Source: Granulicella tundricola MP5ACTX9 (lineage in GTDB: Bacteria; Acidobacteriota; Terriglobia; Terriglobales; Acidobacteriaceae). Taken from it: a stretch of DNA of 64,000 nt. The notes under the pieces were generated by a model. It saw nothing but the letters and a program-made list of their open reading frames with translations. It did no database searches and was not told where the DNA came from. This document shows, piece by piece, positions 20,602-31,293 of this stretch (position 1 is its first letter; every line of letters begins with the position of its first letter). Position numbers and translations under genes: made by a program. The stretch is taken from NCBI RefSeq assembly GCF_000178975.2, contig NC_015057.1, positions 62,001 to 126,000 of the forward strand. The letters run 5' to 3'.

Positions 20602-21263
20602 GGCATGATCCTTCCATCGTGGATTCGAATGTGACGCGGTGCGGAGTTCGCGATCTCAGGCTCATGTGTAATGACAATGAGCGTCATGCCGCGGGTCTTC
20701 TGGAGCCCGGTCAAAATTTCCATAATTCGCGCCGAGTTCTTGCTGTCCAGATTTCCAGTGGGCTCATCCGCAAGCAAGATGGAAGGATTATTGGCGAGCG
20801 CCCGAGCAATTGCAACGCGTTGTCGTTCTCCCCCGGAGAGTTCATTGGGGTATTGGCGCATTCGAGACTCCAGCCCTACTTCGCGCAGCAGCGCCTCGGC
20901 GCGTTTCTCGCGATCGCTGCCGCCGTCTCCCGTGGCGAGCATCGGAGCCTGCACATTTTCGATAGCACGCAGGGTGGGTAACAGGTAAAAGGACTGGAAG
21001 ATGAATCCGACATGATGACAGCGATACTTGTCGAGGCTGATTGAAGAGCCTAAAATCGCGCCTCTAAACTGAACCTCGCCACTGGTGGGAGTATCAAGGC
21101 CGCCCAGTAGGTGGAGCAGGGTAGATTTGCCGCTTCCACTGTGTCCGCTGATCGCAACGAACTCGCCAGCGTCAATCGAGAGATCGATGCCGCGAAGAGC
21201 CTCGATTCGCCCTTGATCATAATTCTTATGCAGGTTGCATACTTCCAGGATGGGATCAGCCAT
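20598..21263 (-). CDS. LolD/MacB-type ABC transporter ATP-binding protein
   Basis: 221 residues. Walker A (GHSGSGKSTLLHLLGG), Q-loop (GFIFQSFYLLPTL), signature (LSGGERQRVAIARALANNPSILLADEPTGNLDSKN) and H-loop (TLIVITHEPEIA) are all present. The spacing and the sequence YLLPTLRAIENVQAPML are typical of LolD, FtsE and MacB ATPases that drive FtsX-like permeases. The start of the next gene overlaps its stop. The only FtsX-like permease seen in the window is 15619-16752 on the same strand, about 3.8 kb downstream. Confidence 0.93.
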   Translation of the reverse strand: MADPILEVCNLHKNYDQGRIEALRGIDLSIDAGEFVAISGHSGSGKSTLLHLLGGLDTPTSGEVQFRGAILGSSISLDKYRCHHVGFIFQSFYLLPTLRAIENVQAPMLATGDGGSDREKRAEALLREVGLESRMRQYPNELSGGERQRVAIARALANNPSILLADEPTGNLDSKNSARIMEILTGLQKTRGMTLIVITHEPEIANSAPRHIRIHDGRIMP

Positions 21264-21838
21264 GTCGAGACCACTAAACCTTAGAAGGTCGTGCTCGGAA
21301 CGACCCCGAAAATGTCCCAGCAGTCAGTTGGGCCCGTACGACAATGCCCAGCAAGTAGTCTCTTAGCGGGCGGGTAAATATGAACTGAGTAACGAATGCG
21401 CCGTTCGCTATGCTCGTCCTGAAAAATCTTGTGAGTGCTTGAAGACGTAGCCGACCTGAAGTCTTCAAGGCAAAGTTTACTAAGGACAATTTAGAGCCCA
21501 TGCGGTTGGGTGCTTCCTATCATGTTCAAAGTGAAGTGCCTGCTATCCCTGTGAGCGTCGCTGATTTGATTCTTAGACTACGAAAGATTCCTAGTCGATT
21601 GGCTCTCGGGCAGCTAACATTCCCGCCAATGCTGTATCGAGCGCAGCTTCATTCTGTTCAGAATACCTCATATGGCTCCAGGGGCGTTCACTGCTCTTAC
21701 AAGTCCTGCAGAACGTACCGGCTATACCGCTTTTAAGAGGATGTCCGCGGGACGGGCAGACGGTGATCTCCTTATCAGGAGATCACCGTCCTGCGGAACT
21801 AGCGATGCTTTAACTTCACACCAGCTACAGGTTGAGAG
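21264..21838. other. Intergenic region with a perfect 13-bp hairpin
   Basis: About 575 bp upstream of the ATPase gene and downstream of the NHL/Ig gene. A perfect stem ACGGTGATCTCCT (21760-21772) pairs with AGGAGATCACCGT (21777-21789) around a TATC loop, about 50 bp after the NHL/Ig stop. There is no T-run on either side, so it may be a processing or factor-dependent end rather than an intrinsic terminator. No protein-coding signal was recognised in the rest, which should hold the promoter of the ATPase operon. Confidence 0.6.
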
Positions 21839-24800
21839 TTATTGCACGGTAAGGGTGAGGCTTATAGTTTTCACGATGTTCCCCGTCCCGTTCGCAGGGA
21901 TAGTCGTGGAGCCGTTTGGAGTACCGGTAAGAGTGACCGTAACGTTGGATGTGCCTTTGGGTGTCGGGCTGGAGGTGCCTGCACAGCCATTGATTGCGAG
22001 CAGTGCAGTGCCGATGCTTAGCAATAGGGCTAGGGTCCCGAAAGAGCGCATCACACCGAGTGCCTTGCGTCTGCGCGCCATGCCAATCATCAGGAGCATA
22101 CCGAAAGGCATCACCCATGCGACTGTGGTTGGCGCAGGAGTATAGGTTGTGATGATCAGTTGAACGGTTTGCGGGGTGGCAGTGCCACTGAATGCTAACG
22201 TTGCTGGCAGGAAGGTGCATTGGGTGTTCGCGGGCAGGCCCGAGCAGGCGATATCGACCCCACCCACATAACCACCGATGGGAATGATGCTGAAGCTGGT
22301 CGTGACCGACCCGGGTGCAGAGACATTCAGTGCCGACGGCGCGTTGCCGATATCGAACTGCTGCACCCGGATGGCGACGCTGATGGCGGCGGAGGTTGAG
22401 GGAGCGAATCCTGAATCGCCGCCATAGACTGCGGCGATCGCATACACACCGGCGGGAAGTGCTGTGGTCGTGACCGTAGCCACACCGGTGGAGGAGTTGA
22501 CGACCGCCGATACCAGCGTTGTGCCGTTGCTCACAAAGTTCACCGTGCCTGTGGGCTTCGCACCGGTCACGCTGGCGAGAACCGTGGCGGTCAGCGTGAC
22601 GCTGGTGCCAGGTGCCACTGGGGTCGCGCTCGTGATGCTGCTGGTGAAGGTAGTTGTAGTGGGTGCCAGCGTTACCACGATGCTCTGCGTCACGCCCGAA
22701 CTTGCAGCGTACGTGGCATCTCCGCTGTAACTGGCGTCGATCGTATTGTTTCCCGCAGCCAGGCCGGTGATCGATGCAGAGGCTGTGCCATTGACCAGTG
22801 TCACCACCTTGTACGTTGTACCGTTCACAAGAAATGTCACTGATCCGGTGGGTGCACTGGTGGAGCCTGCGGGAGCGCCGACAACCGCTGTTGCGGTCAC
22901 CGTGGTTCCGTAGGGCACTGTCCCGGAAGGGTTGATCGTGAGGCTAAGAGTCGTTTTCGGAAGGTTGATGCCGGTCCCGGTGAACGCGCCCGCGATGGCA
23001 GTGGCGTTTGTCGCCTGCGTGTTGAAGGTCAATGTCTCAGTGCGCGTCCCGACGGCAGTTGGGGTGAAGATCCCAGAGACGGCGCAGGTGGCTCCGGTAA
23101 CAAGCGTGCCCCCGCTAGCACAGGCGTTAGCGGAGGAGGTGCTGACCGCGAAGTCGGTGGTGTTGCCTGAGGTAGTAAACAGTGGGGAGCCGAGTGCGAG
23201 CGAGAGGTCTCCGTCATTGCTGAGGCTGAGGCTTTGTGCAGAGCTTGAGGAGCCGACGTTGATCCTGCCAAGGTTCAGCAAACCAGCTGTGCGGCGGATG
23301 GCAGCCACAGCAGGCGCACCCGAGTCCGCAACATAGAGATTGCCCGCACTATCCGCAGCGAAGGAGGCAAGCGACGTCAGCCCCACGCCAAGCGACGTGG
23401 CGCTGTTGCTGCCATAGCTACCGCCGGTAAAGGGAATGCGAAGGATGGTCGCCGAGCCTGCTGAAAGAACGTACAGGCTGCCGGAATCGTCCACAGCAAC
23501 TGCATTCGGAGATGTAAGACCTGCGGCTATGACGCTCGCAGTCGTGCCGGTGATTTTGGAGATGCTGCCCGCCGTGGAGTCTGCCACGTAGAGGCTGCCG
23601 CTTGCGTCGAAGGCTATGCCCGCAGGCGCTTTGAAGCCACTGCCCACGATGCTGGACGCTGAGAAGTTACGAGTGCCGCTTTGGTTCGGATAGCGGACGA
23701 CTGTACCTGCGCCGGAGTTGGCAACGTAAAGGCTTCCGCCGGGTCCAATCGCGATTGCCCCCGGCGATTTGAGCCCGGTTGCGATGGCTGCCGGTGCGGC
23801 GTACGCGGTGCCGTTGTAAGGAACCTGTATCACTGTGCCCGTGGCGGTTTCAATGTAAGCTGTACCGTCCGATGCCAGGGCCACGGCGGTGGGCTGCGTC
23901 AGACCGGAGGCAATCACAACCGCGGTGGTGCTGCCCGGCGCGAAGTACGAAACAGTGCCTGCGGTCTTGTCTGCCACGAGCAACTCCCCGCTAGCACCAA
24001 CGGCAATGCCGGAGGGTGACTGCCATGCGCTGCCCACGTTTGTCTGTGTCCCGGGATCGAGCACGAGGCCTGCCCCGGAGCCCTGTCCCGCCACAGCAAC
24101 CGTGCCGATGACGCCAGCCGCTGACGATAGAACGACCGCGCCGTTCCGTGCACCGATCGACTGCGGCGTGAACGTGAGGTCCAGCGTGCAGGACGAGCCT
24201 GCGACGTAGCTTTGACCGATCGCGCAGCTTCCACTGCCTGCACTGACGATCTCGGTCGATGATCCCGTACCCGCCGCGTAGCGGATGCCGGTCAATACCT
24301 GTGCGCTGTTGAAGATCACGGAGACCGTCTGCACCGATGATTTGATCCCCACTGCGGTTGATCCGTATCGGATCGCACCGAGCACGTTCCTGAAGATATT
24401 GGTGCCGTCGGTTGTGAGGAGCACGCCGTTTGGCGAGACAGCCACATCGTTCTGGGAGCTTGCTGTAAGAACCGTGAAGGCTCGGGTGCCGTCGAGCGTT
24501 CCGCTGATGAAGGGTACTTCGATGATGCCGCTGTAGGTTGTGACGAAGACGTCGCCTGATGCGTCGGAACGAAGGCCGATGATGGTGTTGAACGTGCCTG
24601 GGACAGCCACGGATGCCGTTGCACCGGCAGGCATACTATAGAGCACGCCGGCGGTCGAGTAGGCCAGGTCTCCTGCTGCGTCGGCAGCCACGTGTGAGTT
24701 GGCATCCAGCGTAATGCCACCGACAGTGGAACATGCGCCGGCCTGCGTGATTTTGAAGAGCGTCGTCTCATTGTTGCCTGCTACGAAGACATTGCCGAGG

Positions 24801-25252
24801 CCGTCGGTGGCGACATCCTGTGTACCGAGGTAGCCGTTATCGATGGAGCCACATGTGCTGAGGATATCCGTGGCCGTGCCGCCGCCGATGGGCACCTGCC
24901 ATAGGTGTCCTGAGTAGTCCGTCAAATAGGCATAGGTATCGTTTGCCGCCACGCCTTTGGGATATCCACCGCTACCGGAGGGTGCAGTGTAGAGGATGAT
25001 CTCCGCCCCGCCGCTTGCGGGTTTCTCCGCGAGGATGCCGGAAGCCGGACGAGAGAAGAAGATGTCGCCGCTGGAGTCGGTGGCGAGAGCCTGTGATTGC
25101 ACCAGATCGCTGTACGGCATGGTACTGGAGAAGGTTGCGGCTGCTGGCGGTGTGAAACTCTGCCCCAGCGCTGTGGTACCGATGCTCGCTGCGATGGCAA
25201 GCATAATTGCTGCAATGTTCCTGGCGTGTTTCGTAACACAAAGAGTGCGCAT
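21839..25252 (-). CDS. Giant secreted NHL-repeat and Ig-like (Big_3) protein with C-terminal membrane tail
   Basis: 1137 residues with a signal peptide (about 1-31). Residues 40-640 are NHL-type propeller repeats (ADSTAGSISKITGTTASVIAAGLTSPNAVAVDDSGSLYVLSAGSATILRIP). A choice-of-anchor-D/ASH segment follows (FTPTAVGTRTETLTFNTQATNATAIAGAFTGTG), then tandem Ig-like domains (TTVTATAVVGAPAGSTSAPTGSVTFLVNGTTYKVVTL...). The C-terminal part has a hydrophobic helix followed by ARRRK and a second hydrophobic helix ending LLAINGCAG. The protein is probably surface-exposed and lies 41 bp after the receptor gene in a GH16-receptor operon. A binding role for extracellular glycan is inferred. Confidence 0.8.
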   Translation of the reverse strand: MRTLCVTKHARNIAAIMLAIAASIGTTALGQSFTPPAAATFSSTMPYSDLVQSQALATDSSGDIFFSRPASGILAEKPASGGAEIILYTAPSGSGGYPKGVAANDTYAYLTDYSGHLWQVPIGGGTATDILSTCGSIDNGYLGTQDVATDGLGNVFVAGNNETTLFKITQAGACSTVGGITLDANSHVAADAAGDLAYSTAGVLYSMPAGATASVAVPGTFNTIIGLRSDASGDVFVTTYSGIIEVPFISGTLDGTRAFTVLTASSQNDVAVSPNGVLLTTDGTNIFRNVLGAIRYGSTAVGIKSSVQTVSVIFNSAQVLTGIRYAAGTGSSTEIVSAGSGSCAIGQSYVAGSSCTLDLTFTPQSIGARNGAVVLSSAAGVIGTVAVAGQGSGAGLVLDPGTQTNVGSAWQSPSGIAVGASGELLVADKTAGTVSYFAPGSTTAVVIASGLTQPTAVALASDGTAYIETATGTVIQVPYNGTAYAAPAAIATGLKSPGAIAIGPGGSLYVANSGAGTVVRYPNQSGTRNFSASSIVGSGFKAPAGIAFDASGSLYVADSTAGSISKITGTTASVIAAGLTSPNAVAVDDSGSLYVLSAGSATILRIPFTGGSYGSNSATSLGVGLTSLASFAADSAGNLYVADSGAPAVAAIRRTAGLLNLGRINVGSSSSAQSLSLSNDGDLSLALGSPLFTTSGNTTDFAVSTSSANACASGGTLVTGATCAVSGIFTPTAVGTRTETLTFNTQATNATAIAGAFTGTGINLPKTTLSLTINPSGTVPYGTTVTATAVVGAPAGSTSAPTGSVTFLVNGTTYKVVTLVNGTASASITGLAAGNNTIDASYSGDATYAASSGVTQSIVVTLAPTTTTFTSSITSATPVAPGTSVTLTATVLASVTGAKPTGTVNFVSNGTTLVSAVVNSSTGVATVTTTALPAGVYAIAAVYGGDSGFAPSTSAAISVAIRVQQFDIGNAPSALNVSAPGSVTTSFSIIPIGGYVGGVDIACSGLPANTQCTFLPATLAFSGTATPQTVQLIITTYTPAPTTVAWVMPFGMLLMIGMARRRKALGVMRSFGTLALLLSIGTALLAINGCAGTSSPTPKGTSNVTVTLTGTPNGSTTIPANGTGNIVKTISLTLTVQ

Positions 25253-25293
25253 GTCGAGTCCTCAGATCCTGGATATCGGGTGAATGATGTGGC

Positions 25294-28200
25294 TTAGAAC
25301 GTGAACTTCGCTGCGAGCTCTACGACGCGACGGCCTTCTTTGATCGTTGACACACCGAAGCCGGGAGCTACCGTAGCCGTCGCGGGATTTGCGGTGTAGC
25401 CGGTTGGCAACAGGTTGCTCAGGTTGAGCTGCACCTGTTGCGGGAAGGAGGTGGAGAAGCTCGTAAGCGGGTGGTTGGCAAAGTTGAACGCGGCAAAGCG
25501 AAGCTGCAGGTTTTTCGATTCCCTCATAGGGATGTTGCGAACCAAGGTCAAATCGCTGTTGAAGAAGGCGGGCCCATGAATATATGGATCGTTGAACTGG
25601 CCGTTCTGTCCGATTTGCGGAAGCTGAAAGCACGCGCCGTTCACAAACTGATTGGGTGCGGTGTGAGCGCCGGGATTGCACGTAAGGACGGGCTGCAACT
25701 GCACGTCCGGCGTCCCCAGAAACGTCTTGTTATCCACGTTCAACTGCGTTCCGCCGCTCGGACCCAGCTTGCCGACCAGGTTGAAGTTTGCGTAATAAGT
25801 CGCCTGCAGGTTGGGTCCGCTCTGCAACCCTGTAATGCCGGAGATAGCCCAGTTGTTTAGGAGCATGCGCAGCGCGCGTGCTCCTTTGTACGGCGTCCCT
25901 TCGTCGTAGCTGTAGCTCGCATTGAAGATGTGGGTGCGGTCGAAAGAGAGCACACCATAGTTGTTGCGGAGGTTCGTGGCGTCGACAGCGTTACCGTTAT
26001 AAAAACCATCCTTGATTCCGAGCGCCTTGCTCCAGGTGTAGTTCACGCCATAGCTCAGGCGGCCACTTTGCTTGTTGAGGCTGGTCTGCAAACCGTTGTA
26101 GTAGGAGTAAAGGTTGTGACGCGGTTCGTAGATATTGCCCAGCTTGCTGTAGGGGCGGAAGTCGTTGACCTGTGCGGTGCTGAGACTGTCAATCAACCCG
26201 AGCGGTGTAACGGCTCCGGTGACTGGATCAGGATGAAAGAACGCTCCAGTTGGAACAGGATTGACGTTCTGCAGAGAGAGCCCGAGATTATTCACGTTCT
26301 GCGCAGTCAGATCACGTCCCTGATTTCCCGTGTAGGCGATCTCGAAGTGCATATTCTTCGGCATCTCCTGATCGACGGTAAAGCTGTAGGTATAGGTAAG
26401 GGGTTGCTCGTCGTCATTCCGATCGACAACATAATTATTGGCTGAGGCAGAGCCGGAGCTGAAGTTGCCGTTTCCGACTGTGCCAGATACGTTGCTCGCG
26501 CCAATCTGCTTCAGGTCGATTCCCGCGCCGCCCGAGACGCTGGTTACAGTTACTCCCTGCGCCTGTGATGCGGGGAGCTGGATCACGTTCCAATTGTCAT
26601 GGTTGCGATACATACCCCATCCGCCGCGCACCATGGTCTTACCGTTGCCAAAGGCGTCAAAGGCCATACCGAGGCGGGGTTCGTAGAAGGCAAAGCGTGC
26701 TGCCACCCCTGAGTTGGGGATCGAGCTGTTGATGCCGTGATACGTATAACCCTGATGAGCGTTGCTCGTATCGCCCGCAGTGGTTGGGTCGAAGACTGCA
26801 ATGCCTTGTCCATGCGCATCCTGCCATGGCCCCAGGTGCTCGAAACGAAGGCCATAGTCAATCGTCAGACGAGGAGTAATCTTCCACGAGTCAGTGATGT
26901 ACCAATTGATATTCCAGAAATAAGATTCTGCTGCGGTTCGATATTCTGCTGGCTGAACTGCTCCACCATGCCCTGCAGGAAGTTCGCAAGATAGTTGCCG
27001 CTGGTGAAGACAGTCGACCCATCCGGATCGGTGAAGCTTGGCGCGAAGTAGTAGTTGGCGATGCGCCCGCTGGTGCTTGAGACCTGGGATGCCAGCCGCT
27101 GGTTATTGACGACTTTCTGTCCATACACACCGGCCTTAAGAGTGTGCGACTTCACCGCGAACGTAAAGTTATCCGCAAGCGAAGGCAGCGTCTTTGTCGC
27201 ATACGGCTGTCCGACCGAGAAATCCGGTGCAAGATTCAGCGGTAGCCCATCCGTGCCGTAGTCGCTGAACTGGGGAAACTGCGTGCTGTTGCTGATCGGC
27301 TTCCCCGTCGCAGGATTGGAGAGGCCATAGTACGAGCTTGGATAGCCGATCGTGCTCTTCAGCAATGCGCTCGGCGTCTTCGGCCCGAAGTCCTGGTGGA
27401 GCCACGTCATATTCGCCTGCAACTCATTCGTCATGCGCGGAGAGAGAATGACCGTCAGGTTCAAGCCAGCGGTCTGAGAGTTGACCGTGCTCAGCAACCC
27501 CCCGCCCGGTGTGTCAATACCGCCCATGGGAGCGGTTTGGGAAGGCGAATAGTACGGAACCTCAGGCACACCTTGGCTGCCGCGCTCCACGTTATACGTC
27601 CCAAACAGCTTCACCTTGTCGGAGAAGGAATAGTCGATGCGCGTGCGTCCCTGCCACAGGTTGTTGTTGATCAGGTTGGTGTGAAAGTAGTTGAAGCCAT
27701 TCAACGGAGCGCTGTTTGGCAGCGGCAGCGTATTCAACAACGCAAGCGCACCGGGATCGAAGTAAGTCGACGCAATCTGTCCATTGCCGGTCGTGTGATT
27801 GTCCCGTGTCTGCGTGGGGACCGTGGCAATGTTGTTGTAGGCCGCATTCGCGATGTTCGAACTGCCGTTCGTATTACATCCGCTGATGATCGCTGTACCC
27901 AGGTAGGCCTGCAACGATCCGCAACTGAAGTCGCCCTGGCGCATCGCTGCGGTCGGCACAAGCGCGTGCGCAATGGCTTGAGACGCGCTGCCGTACGCGT
28001 AGATGTTGCGCTGTGCGTAGTCTTCAGCACCGATGAAGAAGGTGAGCTTCTTGTTGTGATTGAAGTTTGTTCCCGGAATTAGCAACGGTCCGCTGAGATT
28101 GCCGCCAGGATAGACATACCGGTCTGCAGGCTTCGCCTGGCTTTCATACTTTGAGAGCCAGTCCTGCGCATTGAGCTGATAGGTCCGGGCATAAGCGTAC

Positions 28201-29078
28201 AGCTCGCCATGGAAGTCCTTAGTTCCGGACTTGCCCACCGCGTTCACTACGATAGGCCCGTTTGAGGTCTCAGCGGTGAAGTTGGAGGTCTGCACCTTCA
28301 CCTCTTCCACCATGTCTGAGTTGACGTTCTGTGTGGAGTCGCCGTAGTTGCCGGGGTCTGAGACGTTCGCACCATCGGAGAGCAGCGTCACGCCATTGGC
28401 CGCGTTGCCGTTGGCTGCATACGAACGCAGCGCGCCCGTCACGCTCACCTGCGATGGGTCATACGCCTGGTTGTCGATCGAGCCTGAGGTCTGTGCGATC
28501 GCAAAACCGGGTAGCATCTTCACCAGTTCGCCCACGTCGCGGCCTTCAATGGAAAGCTTCTGAATGTCCTTGGCGGTGATCAGCGTACTGCGTTCCCCGG
28601 AGTTGCTCAGGCCGGAATCGCTGGCCGATACATCGACCTCCTGCGTCACCTCGCCGATCTGCAGCATGATCTTGGACAGGTTCTGCGTATCCTGCGGGTT
28701 CAGGTGAATGCCCTCGACGACGCTGCTCTTGAAGCCGCCGAACTTTACCGTCACCGTGTAATCCCCGGTCGGCACGGCTGCAAAGACGAACGATCCGCCG
28801 GAGTTGCTCTTGGTCCTGCGCACGCTGCCGTTGCCCGCGTTGACAAGCACAACCTCCGCTCCCGGGACGATCGCATTGGAGGAGTCGACGATGTTGCCGC
28901 TCAGCGTTGCCGTCGTGGTCTGGGCGTAGGCGGCATGCGGCATCAGCGTCACACACACCATTGGGAGTAAGGCAACGCCGAACGCCGCCGTCCTAAAGAG
29001 GGAAGCCGGTCCACGCTGCTGATCGGCGCGGTAGCGGACAGTTTTTGAGGTTAGATTGCACATGCGTGTTGCCTCCAA
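25294..29078 (-). pseudogene. TonB-dependent Oar-like receptor, one frameshift near 26925
   Basis: The N-terminal 730 residues (from 29078) read as a typical acidobacterial Oar-like receptor: signal peptide ending AAYAQ, CarboxypepD_reg domain (TLSGNIVDSSNAIVPGAEVVLVNAG...), plug (TLITAKDIQKLSIEGRDVGELVKMLPG) and the first half of the barrel. After QQNIEPQQN the frame is lost and stops after 20 unrelated residues. The continuation SYFWNINWYITDSWKITPRLTIDYGLRFEHLGPW lies in the neighbouring frame and runs to 25294, ending LAAKFTF. One missing base at about 26923-26930 explains it. Restored length is about 1260 residues. It lies 54 bp after the GH16 gene. A sequencing error is possible. Confidence 0.85.
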
Positions 29079-29132
29079 AGCAAAGGTGAAGCGGTAAGAG
29101 TCAAAGTTTGTGACCGGCCGTCAGCGGTGGCA

Positions 29133-31079
29133 TCATTGCGGACGTACCGAAAAAAGATCGATGTTGGCCATGACGCCAGAGGCCCCGGCGGAGTCCGTCA
29201 CGAGTGCCAGCGTGTGCCGGCCGGCGCTCAGATGGACGATGGGCGACTTGACCTCTTGCCATGTATCGTTCCCACCCGTTGCGGGCAGGGAAAATGGCTT
29301 CGACAAAGGCTTCTGGTCCAGGTTGAAGTGCAGCGTACCGCCTGCGCCTGCGGAAGCCGTCCGCACGTTGATCACATAATCGCCATCCTTCGCCACCTCG
29401 ACGGAGTAATTGATATAACGTCCAGCCTTCAGCTCTTTCAGCGAGTATCCACGGGCGCTGTTCTCTGTCCCTGCTGCATCGGCCATCTCCTCGATCCGCG
29501 GCCCCCCGTCCCCGAACTCCGCGCTATACGTGTAGCCGGCGCCGCCTGCGTCGAACCGTTCTGCCTGCACCACGCCAGGCAGCGGAGCCGCTTCGCCATC
29601 GAACGCCGCGTCCGTGCGCGTCACGTCCACATAGTCGAATCGCACAGAGTTATCCGCCTTGTTATCCCGTGAGGTGGCAATGAGACCCGCGATCAGGTCA
29701 TGCTTCAACGCCAGCTTCGCATTGCCGATCGCGTCCCATTTCTTCCCATCAGTTGAGGCGTAGCCGGTGAAGACGTCGCCCAGCCGCCCCACCTTGAGCC
29801 AAGTGGCCGGTCCTTTATAGAGCACCTCGCCCGGGACCTCGCCGCGGGCCGTGCGGAAGCGGAAATGAACACTCCCATCCGGCGACACAAACGCCATCGC
29901 ATAGGGCGACGCCGCACCCCGGCCCTCGCGCAGCATCACCCCAGCCTTCGCCTGGGCGACTTTGGACGACTGGTCGATCACATGCGCGGTCACCTCGCCG
30001 TCGGCTGCCATGGGCTTGTACGCAAACTGAAACTGATCGAAGCGTCCTGAGATACCGGCCCCGCCTCCCGCCACCGTGTAAACCCCGTCGCGTAGAACTG
30101 CCGAACCCGCCTCCGCCGGGCCGCCGATATCTGCGTTCGACCAACCCGTCGCAAGTGCCTTCTCCTGCCGCTGATACACCCGTACATAATCGACGACCAT
30201 CGTCGGGGTCGCACCTGTGCTTGCGTCTGGGTAGCCGAAGAACCCGCCCCCCATCGCCAGGTTGAGCAGAAGCGAGAAGGGACCGCGATCCTGCTCCCAC
30301 TGCTCCTTGCCCGTCAGTGAGCCGACCGAGGTTCGGTGATAAAGGTAGCCGTCCACATAGAAGTCGACCGCGCCAGGCGTCCAATCCACGGCAAACTGGT
30401 GCAGACCGGCAGCGGGATTCGCAGGAAAGATATAGTCCGCGCTTTGATCCAGAAAGCCAGTCTTTGATCCAGGCGCGAGCGGCCCATGCACTGCGCCGTG
30501 GATCGTCACCCCGTCAATCTTCTCTGGTGTGCCGGGCAGAGGGTTCCACTGTTCCATCACATCGATCTCGCCCACCGCCGGCCAGTGAACACCGCCAACC
30601 TCCTGGCCCAGCGCCCAGAACGCCGGCCAGATCCCTTTGCCTGCCGCCGGGATACGGATGCTGGCCTCAAGACGTCCATAAAGGAAGCTCGGCACGCTGA
30701 CCATGCGGGCAGAAGTGTAGACCGGGGAAGAGGCCTTCTTGGCGCCGACAGTAACGGTCGCGTCGGTGCGGATAGCCACCAGAATCAGGTGCCCCTTTCC
30801 ATCCAGATAAGCGTTCGGCTGATCGGCCCTGCACGGCGCGGAGGAGTCTCGCGCGCAGTACATCTCCGCCTCTTCATTGCCCGCAATTGCCGCTCCAGGT
30901 CCGGTTTGAAACTTCCAGTTCGCTGCATCCGGCGGAGCGCCCGCCGCGCCATTGAATTCGTCGCTCCAGACAAGCTTCCACCCAGAGGTCTGCTGCGCCC
31001 CGGCACGAACCAGCAAGCAACACCCTAACGAGAGAGATAAGACAGACCTGAAATACCGCAGGCGATGCACGTCGGACAT
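29133..31079 (-). CDS. Secreted GH16 beta-glucanase (laminarinase-like) with C-terminal CBM6-like domain
   Basis: 648 residues with a signal peptide (about 1-29). The GH16 catalytic domain (about 35-285) contains the hallmark EIDVME (Glu 171, Asp 173, Glu 176) inside WPAVGEIDVMEQWNPLPG. A middle beta-sandwich (about 300-470) looks like the concanavalin-type domain found after glycosidases (GRFDQFQFAYKPMAADGEVTAHVIDQSSKVAQAKAGVMLREG). The last 150 residues resemble CBM6 (VQAERFDAGGAGYTYSAEFGDGGPRIEEM...GRYINYSVEVAKDGDYVINVRTASAGAGGTLHF). The enzyme probably cuts beta-1,3-glucan outside the cell and leads the operon with the receptor and the NHL/Ig protein. Confidence 0.92.
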   Translation of the reverse strand: MSDVHRLRYFRSVLSLSLGCCLLVRAGAQQTSGWKLVWSDEFNGAAGAPPDAANWKFQTGPGAAIAGNEEAEMYCARDSSAPCRADQPNAYLDGKGHLILVAIRTDATVTVGAKKASSPVYTSARMVSVPSFLYGRLEASIRIPAAGKGIWPAFWALGQEVGGVHWPAVGEIDVMEQWNPLPGTPEKIDGVTIHGAVHGPLAPGSKTGFLDQSADYIFPANPAAGLHQFAVDWTPGAVDFYVDGYLYHRTSVGSLTGKEQWEQDRGPFSLLLNLAMGGGFFGYPDASTGATPTMVVDYVRVYQRQEKALATGWSNADIGGPAEAGSAVLRDGVYTVAGGGAGISGRFDQFQFAYKPMAADGEVTAHVIDQSSKVAQAKAGVMLREGRGAASPYAMAFVSPDGSVHFRFRTARGEVPGEVLYKGPATWLKVGRLGDVFTGYASTDGKKWDAIGNAKLALKHDLIAGLIATSRDNKADNSVRFDYVDVTRTDAAFDGEAAPLPGVVQAERFDAGGAGYTYSAEFGDGGPRIEEMADAAGTENSARGYSLKELKAGRYINYSVEVAKDGDYVINVRTASAGAGGTLHFNLDQKPLSKPFSLPATGGNDTWQEVKSPIVHLSAGRHTLALVTDSAGASGVMANIDLFSVRPQ

Positions 31080-31293
31080 GTTCTTTCCTTACTGACAGAG
31101 AGATCTAAAAAGCTGTGATTGAAAGCGAGGCCAACCCTATCTAGGCCGGAGCTCCACCGGATAGGTGCGCTACTGCATTGAGCTCAAGGTTGTAGCTCAA
31201 CCTGCTTATTATGTTGCAGTTAGCCGTCTAGCTTGATGGCCGTTGGGCGGAGTATGATACTGTCATCGTCTGTCGCAGGACCCACATCTACCC

